NCBI GenBank assembly: GCA_033980235.1 | Contig: CM067067.1 | Coordinates: 5,646,289 to 5,710,288 of the forward strand | Source: Diadema setosum | Lineage: Eukaryota > Echinodermata > Echinoidea > Diadematoida > Diadematidae | DNA length: 64,000 bases | Direction: 5' to 3' | Shown here: one piece after another, positions 35,847 to 46,931 of the stretch | Layout of the letters: each line of letters opens with the position of its first letter | Numbering within the stretch: position 1 is the first letter of the stretch | The notes under the pieces: generated by a model | Database searches by the model: none | What the model was told of the DNA's origin: nothing | What the model saw: only the letters and a program-made list of their open reading frames with translations | Translations under genes and position numbers: made by a program

Positions 35847-37118
35847 CTAGAAATGTCGCTATGGTGACGGGTATGCCTCTGCCATAATGCATAGTTTTCC
35901 TAACAGGTCCATAGTACAATGTCTTGACAATGTGTGATGACAATTTCATATAATTGGCAAAATATTAAAATGATAGGTGTGTCACAAATGTGTTAAGTAT
36001 TCACTTTCCTTTAACTAGGTTTAATTGGATGAATGGCTACATTGTCTGAGAGTGCAGGTATTTGCATGAGGATTTTACTTGACTTTTGACCCTTTTAAAA
36101 GTTTAAGGAAGAAGTGAAATTTACCAACAGCACTTGATGTTTGACCTTTTGACCTTTGACTTATTAGCAAGAAACTTCCAAGAGAAATTCTATTGGGTAA
36201 TACATGCATACACTAAGTTTCAAGAAAAATCCTACAGGCATTGCATAGATAAGAGGGAAATAGTGAATTTTGAGGAGTTGACTTTGACCTTTGACCCCCT
36301 GACCTTTGATCCATGACCCCTGAATTCCCTAGATGATCACTGCAAGTCAGTAATGCATATGTACTAAGTTCCATGAAACTACCTTGAACCATTTGTGAGA
36401 TATGGAGAAAAAAGTGAAATTTCAACATTTTCATTAGACCTTTGACCTCATAACCCGAAACTCTCTGGAGAATCTTTATTTGGTAGTTCATGTATACACA
36501 TACCCCACGTTCACATTGGTCCCCGCGACGCGGGGAAAGTCCCGAGCTGTGGGACTTTCTCCTCCAAAACCATAATGAGAACGCTTGCTGGGACTTGTCC
36601 CTTCGTCCCCGCGAAGCAAGTCGGTACGGGGACAAGATTTGGAGGGGAGTGACCTTGGGGCGAAATTGATAGCGTCCAGCTGTGGTCATCAAATGTGCGC
36701 ATGCGCTATGCCTGGTTTCAAGTGGCAGAGCTCGCTCCAAGCCCCAAAATGCCCCCGCAGCTCGAGGACAGATGAGATACCAGTGTGAACGGTCAGTCAT
36801 AAAATAGATAAGATCTCTTGTGGCTGTCCCCGCGTCGCGGGGACCAATGTGAACGCCGGGAATGTTTCAAGAAAATACCTTTAGGCATTACAAAGATATG
36901 GGAGAAACAGTGAAATTTTGAGCATTTGACCTTGACCTTTGACCTTGAGCATGTGCACACAAAAGGCACAACTTCGCCCACTCATTCATATACATGCAAA
37001 GTTTCATTAGGATACCTCAATTGGTTTTTTAGTTACACTGTCCACAAAATTGATTACGGAGGTAAGGATGGATGGACGGACAACCCGAAAACACTCCGGC
37101 GACACTTCATGGCAGAGG
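35847..37118 (-). mobile_element. Repeat element with AGGTCA arrays, copy B
   Basis: This is the relative of 14334-15797 in the opposite direction: CTAGAAATGTCG and ATGCCTCTGCCATAATGCA at its left end, TGACCTTTGACC motifs in the body, and GGACGGACAACCCGAAAAC with GGCAGAGGC at the right. It begins about 190 bases upstream of the TIMELESS start codon. A GC-rich MITE interrupts it at 36503-36860. Confidence 0.75.
36503..36860. mobile_element. GC-rich MITE nested in AGGTCA element copy B
   Basis: Inverted ends of about 33 bases share CGTTCACATTGGTCCCCGCG on both strands, with two mismatches near the tips. Comparison with copy A shows it splits a stretch that is continuous there, so it is a later insertion. 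I could not define a target duplication. Confidence 0.75.
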
Positions 37119-37261
37119 CAGAAAAAGTGCCTTCCTTATTACAATCAGGTATCACTGGTAGTCATTTATGCTATCCCATGCATTTGTGATGAAATATCAA
37201 TAAGACAATTAGAGAAGAATTCCAGTCAGTCCAGTATAGGAATGGTCTGATAAAAAAAGGA

Positions 37262-37780
37262 AAATCTTATGAATACAACAATGAAAATTTGATCAAAATT
37301 GGATAAAAATTAGGAAAGTTATCAAATTGTGTGAAGTTTCGCTAATTTCAGCACAGCAGTTCTCGTACAGATGGTATGAATATGCAAAATGAGTGAGCTG
37401 ATGATGTCATCACCTCACAATTTTCCATTGATTGTGTACAACAAAAAATGATGAAAATTAAACGTTTCTGTCATGGAAGTGTAAAACATGTTATTCCTGG
37501 TTGCATAAGTTCAGAATATAAATGATCAGTTATCATGGTTATCAGGATTCAAGACTGGGGTGTAATTGTGTTTAAATGAAAAACTGGAAATTTCATTTTT
37601 TTTTTCTTTTTAAAGTTATATGGCAAGTTAAGATGGGATGACATCATCACTTAACTATTTGCATATACTGCCTGTAAAAGAACTTTTTTTTTTCTGAAAA
37701 ATTAGTGAAACTTCAAAGTGTCATGACTTCCTTATTTTTCATCCAATTTTAATCAAATATTTTCACTATATTGCTCAGAA
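37262..37780. mobile_element. Possible fold-back element with TGATGTCATCA near both arms
   Basis: AAATTTGATCAAAATTGGAT near the left and TCCAATTTTAATCAAATATT near the right are roughly complementary. A GATGACATCATCA-like block sits inward of each. The outer ends are unclear and there is no coding frame. Confidence 0.45.
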
Positions 37781-38020
37781 AATTTTACTCTTTCTTTTCA
37801 GAATAGAAACTTTCAACTGCAGTGAAATTTGCCTAGGTTTTTATAGCATTACGGGTTAGCCTATATACTGCGTACTTTAAAAAAAACCCAAAAAAAACAG
37901 TTGCTAGCTGCTTTAAGTTGGGTCTGCAAAGCTAGCCTATCACCAGCCTGTAAGAAAGTAAACTAGGTTCTACATTGAGCCATTGTATCACATCACATAG
38001 AAAACAGCCTACACAGTTAA

Positions 38021-38797
38021 CCCTAACTTACCTGGGGGGGGGGGGGGGGGGCCATAATGGCCCCCCCCTCGACAAATTCCGCGACCATTCCGGCGTGCAA
38101 AATTTTTTGACCGCGCCGCTCGCTGACTTTTTACTTTCAAGTCTCGCACAACTTTTGAGACCAAATTTGTTGCGTCCGGGCGTACCGTTCCGAAGCCACG
38201 CCCCTTCAAAAAATTTTCGTCAACCCCAAAATCGCTCAAAAATGTGATTTTGTGTACAAAGTCAATACAAATTGTGTTTTTTCAATTAATTCATATAAAG
38301 ATTCATATTTTTCATTTTAATGGCTGAAATCAATTCATTTTAGTATAGTTATGCTTCAAAAAATGTGTATGACAAATTCTGTTGAAAAAAACAACAAAAA
38401 CAAAAGTTCGAAAAAACAAGGAAATACATAAAAAATTGATAAAACAATAAAAAACATAAGAAATTAATTTTGATACTGAATTTTTTTTTACGCGCAAATG
38501 TTTGGAATGTCACTAGGAATATTTACACCAAAAATCAGCATTCCATAAGCTTTTATAAGCCAATTACAGACGAAAATGAGGTCTTTTGCATATATTTGCA
38601 TAATTAATTGATTTAAAATAGAAAATGCTAATTTTTTGAAAATCTAACTTAGCAGTCTTGTAGATTACATCCGGCTTTATGTGCGGCGATCGCGCGATCA
38701 ACGGCCGAGATCTGATGGGGGGGCCATAATGCCCCCCCCCCCCCCCCCCCCCCCCCCCAGGAATTCAAGCTTGCTAAATAGCCCAGGTAAGTTAGGG
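38021..38797. mobile_element. piggyBac-like MITE flanked by TTAA
   Basis: TTAA flanks the element at 38017-38020 and 38798-38801. The ends CCCTAACTTACCTGG and its complement are perfect inverted repeats. CCCT at the tip and a TTAA target are hallmarks of piggyBac transposition. Each arm continues into a long G or C run around GGCCATAATG. The 777 bases hold no transposase. Confidence 0.8.
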
Positions 38798-40190
38798 TTA
38801 AAGGGAACCCAAACCCAAAGAGCTCCAACATTTTTAACTTTGTAAAATTGTACAATGGCCATCCATGGCATGGCCATGGGTGTCAAGTCAATGAAGCACC
38901 CCGGGCCGGAAGGGGTAACCACGATTATAATAGACCATGAACGTCTAAACGTTCGTTAGACTCTAACGTTAGTTAAGTACGGAGTAGTTCTACGAATAAG
39001 AAAAAAAAAAAAACCGACAACACAACAATGTCAATTTGACAGTGTATGGTAAATTTACCCTTCTATATCTATAAAACTAATGAGAAACGTTAGAATTTAA
39101 AGTGTATTTCTTTTTTGTCAGATATTTTCACCTCAACAACTCGAAAGAAGACCGAGACCTATCTATAGTTAGTACTAGTAGGCCTAGGCCTAATTTACTT
39201 TTAGCAGAAAACAGGTAGAGTAAAATATCCCGTTTGCGTGCGGCAGTTTAAGCATTGTTAAGAGTTTTTCCAACTTGTAAACAAATCAGGCAAATTATTT
39301 TCAACCATTTCATACATCATAGACAAGATTATTAATTAACGCAATTGTTTTCATGAAAGAAATTTATCATTGACCAACGCAGTTTTCATGATTTACCAGG
39401 GCAAAACCCGGCACAATTTTCGCCGATAAGGGCGATATGCGACGTAGTATTTCTGCTTGCGGCACGATGTACAATCCCTATGCAATACGCGCGTGCTCCG
39501 CGATCTTTAGCTGAACGCCTTCACATGTCTCGCGATCATTGTGTAAGCGCCAATTCCCATTGCGAAAGCACATGAAAATAGCGTGCGCACATGCATTGGC
39601 CGCAAAACAAGATCGCAATTCTGGCGGTGTTGTTGATGGACTTTCTCGTGTTTTTGTCATTTTTGTCGATGGTAACATCCACTTTCCGAAAAAAATGGCG
39701 GCCCACATCAGCTTGCGAAAATACTATTTTACATGAGGATATGTTTTCAAAATCCATGAACATCGAGAAAACGACAAAAAATCCAGTTTCTTCCTGTTCT
39801 TGGACCATTGTTTCTTAACTGTTATGTTAAGAAGTACCGAAAATTTCATTTTGGATGCGGTATGTTGTCATTTAGGTGAGAAAATTTCACTTTCGTCAGA
39901 GATCGTGCCCATTTTATCGGTTGGTTTTGTTGATTGCTAGTGTGTTAGTATATGTGTAATGTGCATGTAACAGTGCAATGCTGTGTTTAGCTGTAGGCCT
40001 ATATTACCGTGTATGTTGTACCTGCCGCGAACGGCTGTACGGCCGCTTACTGACGCAGTTTACTCTAGACAGTCGAATCGACCCTCCCCTCCTCTATGAC
40101 AATCTGATAGATATAGATCTATATTATTATAATGCCTTAATCATAACTAAATGGGATCATGACATGGGGTAGGTAGCCCATGACGGCAAA

Positions 40191-40622
40191 ATCGTGAAAT
40201 AGGCCCCACCGCAGTGCGCGTGCACCCGTGCGTTAGCAAGCAAGGTTAGGTTAGGGTTAGGGTTTAGGGTTAGGTAGGGTTGTATTTATGGTTAAATTGG
40301 CCATTAAATTAGTCAAGGGACAATAGGGAGTCCTTCCGAGAATAAAAAGTAGAACCCCAAAGAAAAAAACGGGAGAAATGGAGGACGAAAGATGCTATGC
40401 TGTGGAAATCGGCCCCACCGCCGTATGCATCTCGCGTAAACGCCGTTTGGTGGGGCCGCATTCTCACGAGTATTATACTGTGGAAGAAAGCCCCACCGCC
40501 GTGCTTACCTACCACTGCCTACCGATGAACGCCACACGGTGGGGCTGAATTCACGAGTATAAACAGGCGAGCCGCCGTAGTATTTGTACGGACACGCAGT
40601 GGTGGGGCCTATTTCACGAGTA
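40191..40622. repeat. Palindromic hairpin cluster with GCCCCACCGCC arms
   Basis: The outer arms GTGAAATAGGCCCCACC (left) and GGTGGGGCCTATTTCAC (right) are complementary. Between them lie two smaller hairpins with GCCCCACCGCC and GGTGGGGC arms (about 40412-40456 and 40490-40545), each followed by CACGAGTAT. The left part also holds a TTAGGG patch. It is probably a composite or repeatedly rearranged MITE. Confidence 0.7.
40244..40281. repeat. Interstitial TTAGGG-like patch
   Basis: A short series of GGTTA and GGGTTA units, similar to animal telomere repeat, sits inside the hairpin cluster. Confidence 0.75.
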
Positions 40623-40972
40623 TGCCCCCATGCCCTGTGATGTGGGCCTGGCCTGGGACGCGAACGACGTAATTTACAGTCAATGCATAGCCTTTTTTTT
40701 TTAACCCTGCATTTATCAGCGTATGTGGGACTGTGTTATAATACAGATGGATCTAACACTGTCCTGACACGTTAGAGATTCCACTAACGTTACAGTTGTC
40801 TTATCTCGGAGATATGATACAGCACAAAGCAGATAAGAGAATGTCTTGAAAAGTGAAATGTGAATTCTCGATAAACGTCTTGTGTAGACTGAATATAACA
40901 ATATCATACTAACTTGGCAAAAAGGTGAAAATTTGTACGTACCCAAACATGCACTGCTGAATGCAAATTTAC

Positions 40973-40991
40973 CGCCACATCGCGGGAAAAC
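40973..40991 (-). promoter_or_regulatory. Candidate E2F site and 5' donor for the TIMELESS leader exon
   Basis: On the minus strand this reads GTTTTCCCGCGATG, which contains the E2F word TTTCCCGC, followed after a few bases by GCG|GTAAAT, a possible splice donor. TIMELESS needs a 5' non-coding exon and is S-phase expressed in mammals. The link is a guess from position and motif. Confidence 0.25.
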
Positions 40992-41218
40992 TGGTAAGGT
41001 ACGTGTAATGAAATTCGTTTAGGAGTTAATCACATGTATATAAAATGTGGAAAAAATTACAATTGATAAAAAATATATTAGCATAAATTACAGTTATATA
41101 TAATATTTGCAGATATAAAAAAGAATATCAAAACTCATTTATTGACTTTTAGATTAGTAAAGGGATTTTTCTCTATTAACATAAATCGATATTGTTTTAG
41201 GATGTAGGGATCACACAA

Positions 41219-41670
41219 CAGCCGTGTTGCCATCTACAATGTCAATGTTCTTCATAAGAGACGGCCGTGTTGCCATCTGAATGACACAGCATATACATGT
41301 ACTAGTATAGAAATGCACTTTATTCCATAAGAGACAGCCGTGTTGCCATCTCAATGACACATATAGAAATGCACTTCATTACTTAAGAGACAGCCGTGTT
41401 GCCATCTACAATGTCAATGTTCTCAATAAGAGACAGCCGTGTTGCCATCTCAATGACACATAGAAATGCCTTTATTCCATAAGAGACAGCCGTGTTGCCA
41501 TCTACAATGTCAGATAGAAATGTATTTCATAAGAGACAGCCATGAAAATGTATCAAAACGTACTATACAATGACAGACAGAAATGCACTCTACTGATCGT
41601 AAGATTAAGAGACAGCCGAGTTGCCATCTCGTTGACAGATAGAACATAACGAGATCGCCGCGTTGCCACC
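41219..41670 (+). repeat. Minisatellite of AGCCGTGTTGCCATCT units
   Basis: Eight direct copies of a core reading GCCG(T/A/C)GTTGCCA, most within GAGACAGCCGTGTTGCCATC, recur every 45-125 bases. Linkers are shared in part (CAATGTCA, ATGACACATA, AGAAATGCA). A ninth copy near 41530 has lost the core. One inverted copy (GATGGCAACACGGC) stands alone at 42087-42100. GTTGCCA resembles a half-site of the RFX X-box. Confidence 0.85.
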
Positions 41671-42391
41671 GCACACTATGCCTGACATGAAGAAAGAAAA
41701 ATGCACTTAGAGTATTTAAAGAAAACGACTGGTTCACAGATCTAAGCTTCGTGTGTGTTATGTACGTGTGTGCGCGCGGGTGCGGTGTGTGTGTGGCGAA
41801 GTACGGAGACTGACTGACGGTTTCATGCTGCGAATTATCTTTTAACATTCTGTTAGCATGTGATTGCGACCGTGGTTGAAAGAAGAGATTGATGAAAATC
41901 GATTCCTTGGGTATGATACAGTGATATTTAGAATTTTATAATCGTTTTCATATCAAGTTGACCCCAATGACGTTGCGTTAGATAGACGAAATGATTGCTA
42001 CGGCTCTAGCTACGCTGACGATCTCCGTTCAGTCTACCACGCACACGTGCTGCGTTATGCGCACGTCCTTAACGGACCAATGAACGGATGGCAACACGGC
42101 TGGCGCTAGCCGACAGTTCAAGGAGAGAGAAACCTCTGGAGCTGGTCAGGCTTAGACATGATGTTATCTCTTGTGGGGAAAAAAAAATAAGAATAGTTAC
42201 TTCGTTGGCTTTTTTTTTAGCATCTTGTAATGTCCAGTAGTGATTTAAGGCCATGATGTCACTTCATTAGTGTACCATAAATCCTAATGTACAATTTTAT
42301 GAGGTTTCCCTGAGCAGGATGACTCAGTAGTACTTGCACTATGTAGATACCTCCCTATTTATAGTTAAAAGATAGCGAATGTGTTCAGCGA

Positions 42392-42463
42392 GGCCTGGTG
42401 GCCAAGTGGCAAGGCGTCTGTCTCGTAAACAGAAGATCGAGGGTTCAAATCCCTCTCAGGCCT
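42392..42463 (+). tRNA. tRNA-Thr (anticodon CGT)
   Basis: A full cloverleaf can be drawn: acceptor 42392-42398 with 42456-42462 (one G-T pair), D-stem GCC/GGC at 42401-42403 and 42413-42415, anticodon stem TCTGT/ACAGA around loop CTCGTAA with CGT at 42424-42426, variable bases AGATC, T-stem GAGGG/CCCTC around TTCAAAT. There is no intron. TTTT follows 3 bases after the end, with a longer T run at about 42478, fitting RNA polymerase III termination. The loop and variable region match human tRNA-Thr(CGU). Confidence 0.9.
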
Positions 42464-42486
42464 AATTTTGATGACATTTTTTTTTT

Positions 42487-42508
42487 TCTCTCTCTCTCTC
42501 TCTCTCTG
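42487..42508. repeat. (CT)n microsatellite
   Basis: A run of CT units lies just beyond the T-run after the tRNA gene. Confidence 0.85.
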
Positions 42509-42639
42509 TCCTGGTGGTCCTGTAGTTGTAAACCAAGTCGTCAATGGGGTGTACGAGAAGCTGATATTTTTTCCCAATACATGTATCTGCTTTATAATAG
42601 TCGTCCAATCTGTCTGAGCTGAGCGCATGCTATAATAAA

Positions 42640-42772
42640 TAGGAGCTAACGGAGCGGAGCTGCGGAGCTGGCTGACTGATCATCGGAGCCGAGTATTTTG
42701 AGGGAAAGAAAACCTCGTGGTTAGAGTGATTTTCTACCGAAAATCCGAACTGCTGGACGCGGGTACGGTGGG
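42640..42772 (+). promoter_or_regulatory. SMUG1: Probable 5' non-coding exon and promoter area of SMUG1
   Basis: A GC-rich stretch ends in GGG|GTAAGT, a near-perfect splice donor at 42773. A matching acceptor (TTTTGCATCTGTCATCAG) ends at 45127, just upstream of the SMUG1 start. The exon start is a guess. If right, the transcript starts about 200 bases after the tRNA gene. Confidence 0.4.
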
Positions 42773-45127
42773 GTAAGTGTCTGTTCAAGCATGGAGCTAA
42801 ATGTAGCTCCACCCATGCCATCGGCATGGTGCAAGATTTTAACCATTCACAAGCCCGACCAGACTTGAGTCAGATATTCATGCGTTCTCGCATCGCGGCA
42901 CACAGCCGCAGCCGCACTGCCAGCATTTGAGTCATTGACAGAAAAGAAATAAAGATCTAGAAAGAGATTGAAGTTCTACATTTGTGCATGTTTACACAGA
43001 TCAGATGGTGATAACAAAGAAATCTAGGCTGCCGAAATCTATGTTAGAAAGTTGAAACAATTAAGCTGATGTGATGATGAAAACAATAATTAATTTTCAA
43101 CTCTCCCACTGCACTGGTGTGTATACCGGTACACTTAAGAGCATCATTAAATTTGATAAACTGGGGTCTTAAATATTTTACTTAGTGCCTGCTTAGTGTA
43201 AGTGTCCCCCTGAGCAATTTCAGCCCTTCTGCCTTGCCTAAAGTCATTGCTGTAGATCATTGTATGTACACAAGGACAGGAAATTAGGCAGTGGATTCAA
43301 ATGAATTTTTCTTTTTATGTAATTAAAAGGAAAAATAAAGTGATTTTTTTTTTTCAGGTCAAAGAGAGACCTGTGAGGGGGCATGATGTCATCACTTTGT
43401 CTAATTTACATTATGGATGTGACTAGAACTTGTACCAGTAGTATTCAGTTTTTATGTTAAACTTGAGAAATCCCAGTACAGTAAGGGTACCGGTTTACGA
43501 CACTTTAGCACATTTCCTTGTTTACCATCAATACTGCACCGTTTTACCTCGGAATTTAGATATGAAGTTGAGCTACAAAGGCCAATAATAATATGCCTTA
43601 AACGAATTCCCATTTGAATGCACTCGCATCCAATTTTTAAGCAATTTCCGTCACGCCGTCGCTGGCATCAGATTTCGACACCCAGCATCATTTTTCGACA
43701 CAATCACAGCGCCCATCACACAGAAATCACATGGCGCGTACAGTACGCGTACACTGCATTGTGGACGCAAACTAGCAATCATACCGGCGCAAGAACTTGT
43801 TGTTTCCTCTATAACGTGTCTTGATATGGGAATGTCGAAATCTGGTGCCACATTCTCAAAGCCAACTCTTTCTACAAGTTTGCTCATTTATCACGAATTC
43901 AGCCATGAAATTACTAAAGACGATTATGAAATCAAACATCAAGATTTGGCAAACAAACTGATACTAAAGCAAGATAACCGGCACGGGTGAATTTAATTTT
44001 ACGGCGATGTATACAAAATGCGTCATATTGTTTTGAACCCCTAAAAATGGCTGACATTAACATTTCTGCTGACACTGTGTTGCTTTTCTCCTAAATATTC
44101 TACCGTCGGATTATGATGACAAGTGACAAACGGTGTTTATATAAGACTAGAAATGTGATTGATAACTTGGTTGTTTGCTGAAGTCAGACGTTTGTATTGA
44201 GTATAAAATTTTATAAGAATTATCTGCTGGGTGTCGAAATCTGGGTCCTGTTGAAAACTGGTGCGCTAACGGTAGTTTCTTAGTACTAGTAGATTGGAAT
44301 TTGATGAAACATCTGCCATGCTCTCAGTTTTATTTCACTCTTGTTTAAACATGCCAACTTTTGATTGTTAATGTGTGCAATTTACAAACTAAGTGTCCTT
44401 AACAAAGTGATAATTACAAATATGATTGTTTTGACTTTGATTTAACAGATCATAAAAACTCATACAGGTCTATACATAATGCATATCATATTCTGAAATT
44501 CACATTTTCTTTTATCATTCTTTGATGAAGGAATATATATCGCTATATAAACATAAAAGTGGTGAAAGTGCAGAAATTATTGAATCTGTGTACATTACAA
44601 TAGTTGCTAGACAACAGGAGTTTATGGAGCTTACTGGTTCTCAAAGAGAATTACTGGCAGCTGAAGTACTACAGATTTAAACAGAAATCATTTATCAGAA
44701 AGCAGCTCACAAAAACCATTTAAAAAATGTTTTATACACATCATTCTTTTAAAACTGGATTGAAAAAATCATTGGTAGAGAAGGAAACAAACTTGAAGAA
44801 TATTTTTATTGTTTTTAACACCATGGTGAAAGTCTTAATGCCTTGTGGGCACTGTGTTTTGATCAACAATTGGCTTGGTCAATGATGGCCAATGATAATT
44901 TTCATGACTGCAAGTAATGACTAATCCTGTGTACCAATTAAAAATGATCGAGCAGATGCAATCAGTTGTTTTATTTTTATGTGTACCTACCTATTGTACA
45001 GGCTGTTCAAGTCTTTAACGTTGTGAAAAAGGGAATTGGTGGATTATGGCTATCAGTATGCGGAAAATGCATTTACAGTGAAATGTAGCAATATAATATT
45101 GGTATTTTATTTTGCATCTGTCATCAG

Positions 45128-45168
45128 ACATTAGCTACTGGTACTACTGCTGAAATCAATGCCATAAG
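45128..45168 (+). promoter_or_regulatory. SMUG1: SMUG1 5' leader with a two-codon upstream ORF
   Basis: After the acceptor at 45127 the leader contains ATG CCA TAA at 45159-45167. Its stop ends one base before the main ATG at 45169, so the two ATGs lie in different frames only 10 bases apart. Confidence 0.5.
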
Positions 45169-46931
45169 ATGCCAAGGAAAGCCAAACGTGTAAAGCTTAG
45201 TGCTCCTGCAGGGGATGACAGGGCAGTGGATAATGGAGGGGTACAGGATGACACTGTGCCTGGAGCATTACCAGATGGTGATAAAGGGTCTGTTCAGCCA
45301 GTAACGCAACCTCCCACCCAGCCTGCTAAAAGTGTGACCCAGAGTTCATCCGACAGTCAGATTGCTGAGGATTTCATAAGTTTGATGGAAGAGATGATCA
45401 GAGAGCTTGATGCGCTAAAGTTTGGCGACCCGGTCAGCTACATCTACAATCCCCTTGTCTATGCCAAAGAGACCCATGATTGCTACATCCGGAAGTATGG
45501 CAACTCCAAGAAGTCGGTTCTCTTCCTGGGTATGAATCCCGGTCCATTTGGCATGGCACAAAATGGAGTGAGTGAAAGAACACATTTTTGTATCTGTAAT
45601 ATAAGAACAACTGTATAAGAATAACTACTAGTAGTTCTCATTTCATCAGACTGCGAAAAGAAACCATGATGTTTTTGTTTTGTGTTTTTGTCTTGGAGCA
45701 TGTACTATGTGGACATTTTCTATTACCAAGATACTTATACTTATTTTGTGCATCTTGACTGAAAATTCATTTCAGTGACAGATGTAATTCCAAGCATTAA
45801 TTTATATGTGATGAAAGAAATAAGTAAAATTCTAAAAGAACTTAAGTCATCAACATATCATTCATTTCATAAACTAAATTGTGTGGATAATATCTGCATT
45901 ATTTGGCTATACATGTAAAATTGGAGGACCATAATCCACACAATTTTGACGCTGCTATTATCCGCATGATACAATGTATTCACATTGCCACCAGAGTTGA
46001 GTTTGTGAATGCAATTCAAAATAATGCAGTTACCATGACAATTATCTGTCTCATCCAGACTTTTTTTTTCATGCACTTGTAAAAAAAAAAAAAAAAAAAA
46101 AAAGTGTGCATCACTTTTAGAGTTTGTGAATTAAATGTTTTATTGATTTGTCTGTATTTCTCTTATGTTGATAGTTAGGGGATACAATATATACATTTGT
46201 AGAAGTTATATTAGAAGAGATATTGGACCATGGTAGCTTATGTGCATTTTTGTTTTCACACATGTCACCAAGTTTTGAGAACAATCATTACAAAACTTTT
46301 GAAAAAAGTAAAGTCACGAATAGTCAATGTTAGGGATATTTTCCCGACCTGAATTAAGCGTAATACTAAGTTATATTCGAATTTACTGAATATTTCATGT
46401 TAGGTGCCTTTTGGAGAGACAACTTTTGTGAAGGACTGGATGGAAATCACAGGCAAGGTTGGCAAGCCACCCAAGGAGCATCCAAAGAGGATCATCGAGG
46501 GCCTGGAGTGCACACGGAGCGAGGTTAGTGGCTCCCGCTTTTGGAGCCTGTGGAAGGATCTGTGCAAGACTCCAGATGCGTTCTTTCGGGAATGTTTCGT
46601 GTACAACCACTGCCCGCTTGTGTTCATGACAGAAACGAGTAAGAACATCACGCCGCCCTCACTGAAGGCTGATGTGCGCAAGCCCCTCATCGATATCTGC
46701 GACGATTACCTCTGCAAGCTGATCAAGCTGTATGGAGTGAAGGTGGTAGTCGGGATAGGAAAGTTTGCAGAGGACCAGACAAAGAAGGCGCTGAAAAAGG
46801 CTGGGATGGAGGGTGTTACCGTGGTGACAATAATGCACCCAAGTCCCATCAACCCAGCAACAAACAAGGGATGGGATGGAATCATTAAAAAAAGCCTCAA
46901 GGAATTGGACCTTATGAAATATTTTGAGTGA
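45169..46931 (+). CDS. SMUG1: SMUG1, single-strand-selective monofunctional uracil-DNA glycosylase
   Basis: SMUG1 removes uracil and oxidised pyrimidines such as 5-hydroxymethyluracil from nuclear DNA, starting base-excision repair. Two coding exons, 45169-45567 and 46404-46931, join in phase 0 across a GT..AG intron (GGA|GTGAGT, TTAG|GTG) to give 308 residues. The motif GMNPGPFGMAQNGVPFG (about 122-138, the splice falling after NG) carries the catalytic-pocket Asn of the family. HPSPINPATNKGW near the C-terminus holds the second active-site His; human SMUG1 has Arg in place of the Ile. A 60-residue N-terminal extension rich in Thr, Pro and Gln begins with MPRKAKRVK, a likely nuclear signal. 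The human protein is 270 residues. It is divergent from TIMELESS and convergent with IQCB1. Confidence 0.95.

Larger units (their letters stand above)
35658..45127. other. Divergent spacer between TIMELESS and SMUG1
   Basis: This 9.5-kb stretch must hold both promoters. From left to right I see AGGTCA element copy B, a TGACATCA-bearing fold-back stretch (about 37260-37780), a TTAA-flanked element, an AT-rich unassigned stretch (38800-40150), a hairpin cluster with a TTAGGG patch, a GTTGCCA minisatellite, a tRNA-Thr gene, a probable non-coding exon and an unassigned stretch (42773-45127). I recognise no protein-coding gene in it. Confidence 0.7.

Noticed and set aside
36213..36800. A 195-residue minus-strand frame
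   Set aside because: It runs through AGGTCA element copy B and the nested GC-rich MITE; the product resembles nothing and has no splice context.
42392..42463. tRNA-like sequence as the head of a SINE
   Set aside because: All stems pair, the anticodon loop is standard and a T-run follows at once; no SINE body follows.
43480..44290. Possible element with repeated GTGTCGAAATCTGG-like words
   Set aside because: The words recur but I could not define inverted ends or a target duplication.
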